DNA of 64,000 nt from contig OX463782.1 of assembly GCA_949825025.1 (NCBI GenBank), positions 38,651,951 to 38,715,950 of the forward strand, in the 5' to 3' direction. The notes below the pieces were generated by a model that was given only the letters and a program-made list of their open reading frames with translations, had not been told where the DNA came from and did no database searches. Shown here piece after piece: positions 55,464 to 64,000 of this stretch. Made by a program: the position numbers and the translations under genes. Position 1 is the first letter of the stretch. Every line of letters starts with the position of its first letter. The stretch is from Siphlonurus alternatus (Eukaryota; Arthropoda; Insecta; Ephemeroptera; Siphlonuridae).

Positions 55464-55660
55464 AACTCGTTTCATCGCGATTTGCAAAAGCGAACAACTC
55501 GTTTTATCGCGCGCGCTCAAAAAGGACTAACTCATTTTATCTCAGCCGCTCAAAAACGATCAACTCGTTTTATCGCGCACGCTCAAAAAGGACTAACTCA
55601 TTTTATCTCGGCCGCGCAAAAATGATTAACTCGTTTTATCGCGGCTGTGCAAGAACGACT
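55464..55660 (+). repeat. 33-bp minisatellite, six units
   Basis: Units begin at 55464, 55496, 55529, 55562, 55595 and 55628. Units alternate between an aactcgttttatcgcg form and an aactcattttatctc form, so a 66-bp higher-order period is visible. The unit length is a multiple of three, and the + frame stays open as an 11-residue repeat (consensus like RSKRTNSFYRA). No gene context supports translation. Confidence 0.9.
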
Positions 55661-55739
55661 AAAATGTTTCCCAAAAAGGACTATCTCGTGCAAGTATGTT
55701 ACCTTTCAAACATTTATCTGTCTTTTTTAATTAAATAAT

Positions 55740-56515
55740 GATTTTGATTTCTTAATTTTTTAATTAATAAAACAGGTCATTTTGCGCCATTTATTAGTGT
55801 AACCTGGAATTATAATATTAAAAATCAGCTGAAAAAACAGCTGTTTCCCACAATTTATTGTCAACAAAGAAATGTGGATGGATTCGACCTACAGAGGTAA
55901 ATATCATGCCAAAAAATATAATTAATACATATTATAATATGTATAATTGTTATATTGTATGATTATTTAATAAACATAGAATATAATGAGTATATATTTT
56001 TTATAAAATACATAGAAATATCGAAGTAAAACAATATTTCTGTGCTGCAGATCATATCGTCACATCTTTCACAAACGGGCTTATCCTGGCTTGTGATTTA
56101 AAGGCCTCATGAACCTTTGCACAATATTAAGTACACGGTAAGCTTTGCTTTAGTATGATTCGGCTGCATAAAATTTTTTGTTTCAGTAGCACAAATATCA
56201 GAGATAATAGCCGATGAAAAGGAACCTGTGACGTCACTCACGCTCATTCAGCGGCAACTATATAGTGAAATCCCTGCAAAAGATAGGTTGACTCCCGCTT
56301 CAACCACGGCCACAATTTGACTTCTGTAATTTTGAAACTTTACCAGGACAGTCTTGATAGTATTTTTCAAATAGCCTGAAAAAAAAATTTTTTTTTTATG
56401 ACATTCATACAAACTGAGTTATTGCGGTAGAAAGAGGAGCGTAAATGTTGTATAGGAAAACAATGTTAAATTTTTCGCTTATCTTGCTACCGCAAAAACT
56501 CAGTCTGTACATATA
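55740..56515. other. Non-coding
   Basis: AT-rich, with a short inverted pair around 56395-56500 (actgagttattgcggtag and ctaccgcaaaaactcagt). Confidence 0.5.

Positions 56516-56517
<2 letters not shown>

Positions 56518-56549
<32 letters not shown>
56518..56549. repeat. (TA)n microsatellite
   Basis: About 32 bp of TA, with the inverted segment following. Confidence 0.9.
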
Positions 56550-56550
<1 letters not shown>

Positions 56551-57995
56551 TAGCGCCGCACTAGTATATAGTTGCAACAATGCAGGCGCGGATCCAAGGG
56601 GGGGGGGGGGGCGATGGGTGCGACTCGTACTATAGTACTGCGGTACTGCAGCCCCCCCAGAAATTTTGGGAACAAACACACAATTAGAAATATCAAATAA
56701 TTCTATAATTTTTCTGAACTTATAATATTTCAGCAAATTTTTATCAGTTCTAACATTTCAAATCATCAAAATTTTGCCGCTGCCGCGTAAATTTACTTCC
56801 TCAGCGCTGTCTAGTGGAGGGTACTGCCACTACTAGCAGTACCGAAGGCAATGCTCCCTCCCTCATTCTCCTCCTCTTCAACTCCCACCCAAGCCGTGTG
56901 ATTTTTGAGCGATCGGGGACTGTGCTGTCGGCAGTACCCGCAAGCTCATTGGCTTAACAGAACCAATGAGCTTGCGGAATTTGACATGCGTGAATATTTT
57001 GAACAACACTTCTAAGACATTTCCTGTAATATGGTTTCATTGAGCAGATTAACAAAATTTTAATTACATTCATCAGTGAATATACTAACATAGATTGACT
57101 AAATATATTGAAGCATCTAAGAAATGGAGACCAGCACTTTTATTTTACTTTAATAAAAAATATGTATGTACCAAAAGAACCAATACTTAAAATGCCTTTT
57201 GAAAATTAAGTGGTGCATGCATGCATGTAAACAATCGTGAGATCTCACGTTCGAACAACGGCAATAACAGGATTCTTAACTTATAACCACGCAGTTAGCG
57301 CCAGTCTAACTCGATGACACTAAACGTCGATCGAATTAATTGAGAAATCTGGATAACATAATTCGTTCGTGAATCGCGACCATGCATTATTATAAGTTTA
57401 CCAGGAACAAAAGTCGATATACATGCATGGGAGCTTGATTTATTGATTATTCACCAAAGCATTTTATACCATTAATGTCAAAATTCAAACATAAATATAA
57501 AACAAAAACAAGTTGTAAAAGTGTACGAGTGAATACAAAATATAAGAAAACGTTAACTACTCCAGGATGAGAAAAATAGCTTATTTTCCCGGTTTTGCGT
57601 GTACCGGCAGTACATTATTTAGCAGCAAATATGCGTGAACAATCAAAGAAATATTGCATGGCTAAAAAAAAAATAAAAAATAAAACAATAATAAAAAATT
57701 GGGATCTTTGATCTGTCATACCGCTCGAGAGGTCTCTCATATGTGCGGTCAAGCCAATTATACTGACGTGTCGTGATCACCCATCAGAACTGAACATCAA
57801 ATAAATCGATCATAGAATATATAATTTGTACAAAATTAGGCGACAACCAGAATCTAATATAAATTTTTGAAGACAAAATTTAATAAAAAAATAACAAATG
57901 AAATTTTTATAAGAAAAAATTGCATTATCAAACATTATTTCATTATTATTAGTATTTAATTACTTAAGAAAAAATAATCATAATCCTGAAAGGCA

Positions 57996-58327
57996 TACAG
58001 GCCTCAAAATACAAATTAGACAGTCACCAAGTGGGTTTAGAGTAAATAATCAACATTCGCATCATTTTTTTCCACGCGTGATGCATCCGTGCGAAGTCGC
58101 AGTTCAAAGTAAGAAATTTAGTCCTTGATGACGTCATGAAGTCCTTGATGACGTCACAACTCAATGCTAATCGGTGCCAGCTGTGAGTTGTGACGTCAGC
58201 AAGGACTTTCTTTGTAGCGCGACTTCGCACAGTCGCACCGCGCGCAGGTAAAAATAATACGAATGTTGATTATAAACTTGAGCAACACTTTGTGTCTGTC
58301 TAATTTGTAATTTGAGGCCTGTATCCC
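57996..58327. repeat. Hairpin element nested in copy 1
   Basis: ggcatacaggcctcaaaata and caaattagacagtcacc pair with ctgtctaatttgtaatttg and aggcctgtatccc. The centre holds gatgacgtcatgaagtcc repeats. It is absent from copy 2, so it inserted after the two copies separated. Confidence 0.75.
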
Positions 58328-58328
58328 T

Positions 58329-58687
58329 TTAAGGTAGAGATAACACGGATCAGAGGTGACCCAAGAATGTTAAAAAAATCCCATTTATGAAAATTACGAA
58401 AAAAAAAAAATAAAATTTTCTCCTCTACATCCCCTATCATGATGCAGTAGCTAAAATATCAGGTTTGCGAAAATGAGCTGTTTTCGAGTTATTAATTTTT
58501 GAAGTTGACTAATTTGACATGGAGATTGAGAAATGGAACTTCCATGCAAAATTGGCCAACTTTAAAACTTAATAACTCGAAAACTAGCTTGAATTTGCAT
58601 ACCTGATATTTTAGCTACTGATAGGGGATGTAGGGGAGAACATTTTATTGTTATAATCTTCATGAATGAATTTTATCTCTACCTTAA
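58329..58687. repeat. Hairpin element, family F1
   Basis: The ends ttaaggtagagataacacgg and ttatctctaccttaa carry the family words catcccctatcatga and gagttattaatttttgaag. Confidence 0.85.
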
Positions 58688-59264
58688 AAAAAAGTATGCA
58701 TTACATTTTCATGATTCATAATAATACATTGCGTAAAAATTATACCAGACATTCAGGTTTCATCATTTATTTATTATATTTATTAAAAAAACAGACAAAC
58801 ATATTAACAATTAATGCAGTTTGGTTGACACTATTTTATTAAAAAAAAAAGGCTAAAAACAATATTTTATATATTTTTCTTACCACACACGTGAAGACTT
58901 ATGAATTAAAAAAATAATTAAAAATTGGAAATTATATCTATTAAGTTTGAAACATTAAATCACGATTTCAAAAGGGTCATACGCTCGCATAATTAAGTGC
59001 GTGTCATAACAAATTATAAATAAAATGATTAATTTTTTGTTTTTATATAATTTCTGCATGCTTCTTTGTTGGGAGCATTATTATATAATTATATGATTTT
59101 GTCATATAATTTTACCCATAAAAGGGGCGTGTCCTTAAAAAAATCGCGCCTGCGGCGGGCCATTGGGGGGCTCCGCCCCCCGAACCCCCCATTGATGTTC
59201 TGCTAGTCCCATGTCGGACAGCACCCCCAGAAAAAAGGGTCACGAGCCGCCCCTGATATATTAT

Positions 59265-59275
<11 letters not shown>

Positions 59276-59350
<75 letters not shown>
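59276..59350. repeat. (TA)n microsatellite
   Basis: About 75 bp of TA immediately right of element copy 1. Confidence 0.95.
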
Positions 59351-59352
<2 letters not shown>

Positions 59353-59669
59353 TATATATATACACAACAAATTTCATAATTAACAATCATTTTCTATAAG
59401 TTAACATTTAAATCAACCACTGTCCAATGTTTTACACTCATAGGACCGACATTTTAAAAGATTTGGTTTAGACGTGTAAAGGATTCAGAGTTGAAGACGT
59501 AGTTTTTCAACTGTGGAATGTTTAATAAAAATAATAATAACTGAAATAGTTATTATGACACCACGTGATAAAAATTAACCAGGGCGTTTGAAAAATTTTC
59601 ATGTACTTAAATTATAACTACAACTTAAATGCTCAATATAGAAGAGGTTTTAGTTACGTAATCTGTCAC

Positions 59670-59837
59670 CGCAGGCAAGCAAGCAGGCAGGTAAGCGAGC
59701 GCGCTACGAGTGAGAGAGAGGGAGAAAGGAAGCCAACAGTTGCGTGCGAGTCAAACATGTCAAAGATCGCTCAGTTCTTGTGTCACTGTGGACGAGAGCG
59801 GAGGTCGGGCGGAGAAATGTCGTAAATCATCGTAAAC
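59670..59837 (+). other. Candidate 5' exon (UTR with short uORF)
   Basis: A GC-richer, purine-rich patch (gagagagagggagaaaggaa) is followed by an ATG at 59757 with a 22-codon frame ending TAA, and then by a strong donor AAAC|GTAAGT at 59838. It lies in the loop between the inverted element copies. A first exon of a + strand gene is possible; no downstream exon is identified. Confidence 0.25.
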
Positions 59838-60114
59838 GTAAGTTATGTTATTTTAAAACATTTTTTTCATTAACTTGTTGTGCATAATAACTTTGAAGAG
59901 TATTAGTTGCATTTCTCTTAAAATAAATGTTATTTCTTGATATTTTTTGTTTCTTTTGTAATGTTTAAAAATATCAGAAATTCCACTAAAATAAAAAAGT
60001 AATATAAATTCATAAAACAGAATATTTTTATGTATATTTTGTAATGCATTTTATATTATGATACGATTTGTGAATTTATTGTGTCGATGCATTCATGTAA
60101 AATAACCTTGCATT

Positions 60115-62627
<2,513 letters not shown>

Positions 62628-62664
<37 letters not shown>
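62628..62664. repeat. (TA)n microsatellite
   Basis: About 36 bp of TA at the outer end of element copy 2. Confidence 0.92.
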
Positions 62665-62666
<2 letters not shown>

Positions 62667-63080
62667 CTAAATATTACACCAAATAAGATAAAGAACGAAT
62701 TATTTAAATTATTATTTGTATAAAATATTTATTGAAAAGAATGTAAGAAATAATACATTAGTTTTCAAGTGTAGTGATCGACAGATCGTTATTAAAATTT
62801 CTATGCCAAAGGAAATAAAACCATACATTATAAAAATTTAATTTTAATTTAATTTTGTTAACAGGAACCTATATCGTAGCAGCATTAATGTGAAACTAGT
62901 AATTATAAGAAATTGTAATTACTATAACATAACATATGCTATTATTTTAATTGGAATTTTACGACACAATTAATATTGTACTTCAATGTACGTTATCCAT
63001 TTTTGACAATAGGTTTTTATTTTACTGACAACAAGGTCAACATTATTTCTTCATGAAAATTTAATTATGGCATTTTTTAA
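62665..63080. other. Non-coding AT-rich DNA
   Basis: Nothing recognised. Confidence 0.4.
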
Positions 63081-63214
63081 TTACTTTGGACTCGCATTTG
63101 ATGTCATAATTTTTGGCTCTGGTTGTACTGAAGTTTGCGATGTTATTTCTTCCTCAGGTGATTCTACGAGACTGTCTGATGTAGCGACATGTGTGCCCTC
63201 GCATTCTCTCCCAC
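63081..63214 (-). CDS. Candidate terminal exon, product unknown
   Basis: On the - strand an open frame of 43 codons ends TAA at 63081: GRECEGTHVATSDSLVESPE, then an acidic/Ser/Thr tail ending NASPK. The possible acceptor is aaatatcaag (AG at 63216-63215) with a weak pyrimidine tract. The frame is closed by TGA about 20 bp further upstream. The composition looks coding, but there is no recognisable domain and no neighbouring exon. Confidence 0.25.
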
Positions 63215-64000
63215 CTTGATATTTAAAGTTTCAGTGACTCCTTGGTAAATTTTTATCTCTATGTGAAAATATTTATAAATAAATTAAATTATTTTCATTA
63301 TGAAGGAAAAAAATTATGAACTTTTTAATTTGAATGAACCATATTGCGTGATGTATTAATATTTGTAATACATATTTTTTTTTTTGTAAATCAGATCTTT
63401 TCTGGATTTTTTACACTCCTGTTGTCTATATTTTTGCAAATAATTTGTATTTGTTATGGTTCAACTTGATATTTAATTTCCGGGATAATTACAATTTATC
63501 TAGTTCAAGTAACTGCAATTGTAACTTTATTGCAATACAGTAATTTTATTTATCTTTTATTAAATTAACGGTAAATTTATTCAAAATACCATCTTAACAA
63601 TGTTTGAAAATATTCCGCTAGAGCTGCCAGTTTCAGCAAAACATTTGCGCTAGCTCGAGGTGTACGAATGCCGCTCGTGTGATATTTATTTTACAACCGA
63701 GCATCTCCTGGCAGACACGTGTGCGTGATAACGTGTTTAATTATGAACGTTTCTTTGAAATAAAATTTGATTTAATTAACATGAATAAATTATTTAATTA
63801 TTTATATATTTTAGTAGTTCGAAGCGAAGATTGGAGGGCGTATAAGATAATTTCAAATTATCTCTGCATTTCAAGTTCCGATAATTAAATTGTTTACAAT
63901 AATATCTGTTTTATTGTTTTAAAAGTAGTATTTTAAAAAAATGATATTTTTTAAAGTGGTACTGGTTAAGTTTGTTTTTAATCACCATACCATTAGCAGT
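63215..64000. other. Non-coding AT-rich DNA
   Basis: AT-rich DNA with one GC-richer patch at 63615-63730. No exon or element was recognised. Confidence 0.4.

Larger units (their letters stand above)
56616..59243 (+). mobile_element. Large non-autonomous element, copy 1 (+ orientation)
   Basis: Starts near gactcgtactatagtactg and ends cacgagccgcccctg. Its partner at 60238-62628 is an inverse copy with an intact aggcggctcg-type end, so the ends are CAGRGGCGGCTCG-like, as in hAT elements. It carries an F1 hairpin (58329-58687) and another palindrome (57996-58327). No transposase frame was found. Paired words with copy 2 include caagctcattgg, ggactgtgc, cagcggcaaa and gggatctttgat. Confidence 0.65.

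Overview
The window looks like a piece of an AT-rich metazoan nuclear genome, most likely an arthropod or another invertebrate. Coding sequence is sparse and split into short exons with ordinary GT-AG splice sites. Most of the rest is transposable elements, hairpin (foldback) elements and (TA)n tracts. The clearest host gene is a DEG/ENaC (pickpocket-like) sodium channel on the + strand, with two exons at 42.9 and 54.8 kb. A second multi-exon gene of unknown identity lies on the - strand at 14.6-20.2 kb. The last two exons of a third unknown gene lie on the - strand at 34.5-34.8 kb. Weaker single-exon candidates are at 2.7, 8.0, 32.4, 59.7 and 63.1 kb. No bacterial-type operons, rRNA operons or CRISPR arrays are present.

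Layout. 1-14 kb: the 3' LTR of an old LTR element, a decayed LINE endonuclease domain, two 5S-rRNA-derived SINEs, small hAT-like elements with 8-bp target duplications, and several hairpin elements. 14-20 kb: the unknown - strand gene, whose introns hold hairpin elements and a decayed LINE RNase H domain. 22.7-33.8 kb: a three-level nest. A TA-flanked element with weak pogo-like ends holds a 0.75-kb foldback element, and the foldback is split by a nearly intact Ty3/Gypsy retrotransposon (24751-32201, - strand). 34-43 kb: exons of the third gene, a long inverted repeat (37.3-40.9 kb), more hairpins and the first channel exon.

44.1-53.7 kb: a tandem array A-B-A-B-A inside the 11.7-kb channel intron. 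B is an R4/Dong-clade non-LTR retrotransposon with reverse transcriptase, zinc knuckle and restriction-like endonuclease. A is a 1.05-kb non-coding unit sharing B's 3' tail. Every junction is a poly(A) tract plus (TAA)n, the target type known for Dong. 54-64 kb: a decayed LINE end, the second channel exon, a 33-bp minisatellite, and two ~2.4-kb copies of one element in inverted orientation around a short loop with a possible first exon.

The Gypsy element is the most complete genetic system. It has nearly identical LTRs, a tRNA-Leu-type primer site, gag with two zinc knuckles, a probable -1 frameshift signal (slippery heptamer, 5-nt spacer, bulged stem), pol with protease, RT, RNase H and integrase residues in place, and an extra 130-residue ORF with internal repeats between pol and the 3' LTR. 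All calls come from reading the sequence. No database search was possible, and exon boundaries are inferred from splice consensus and reading phase.
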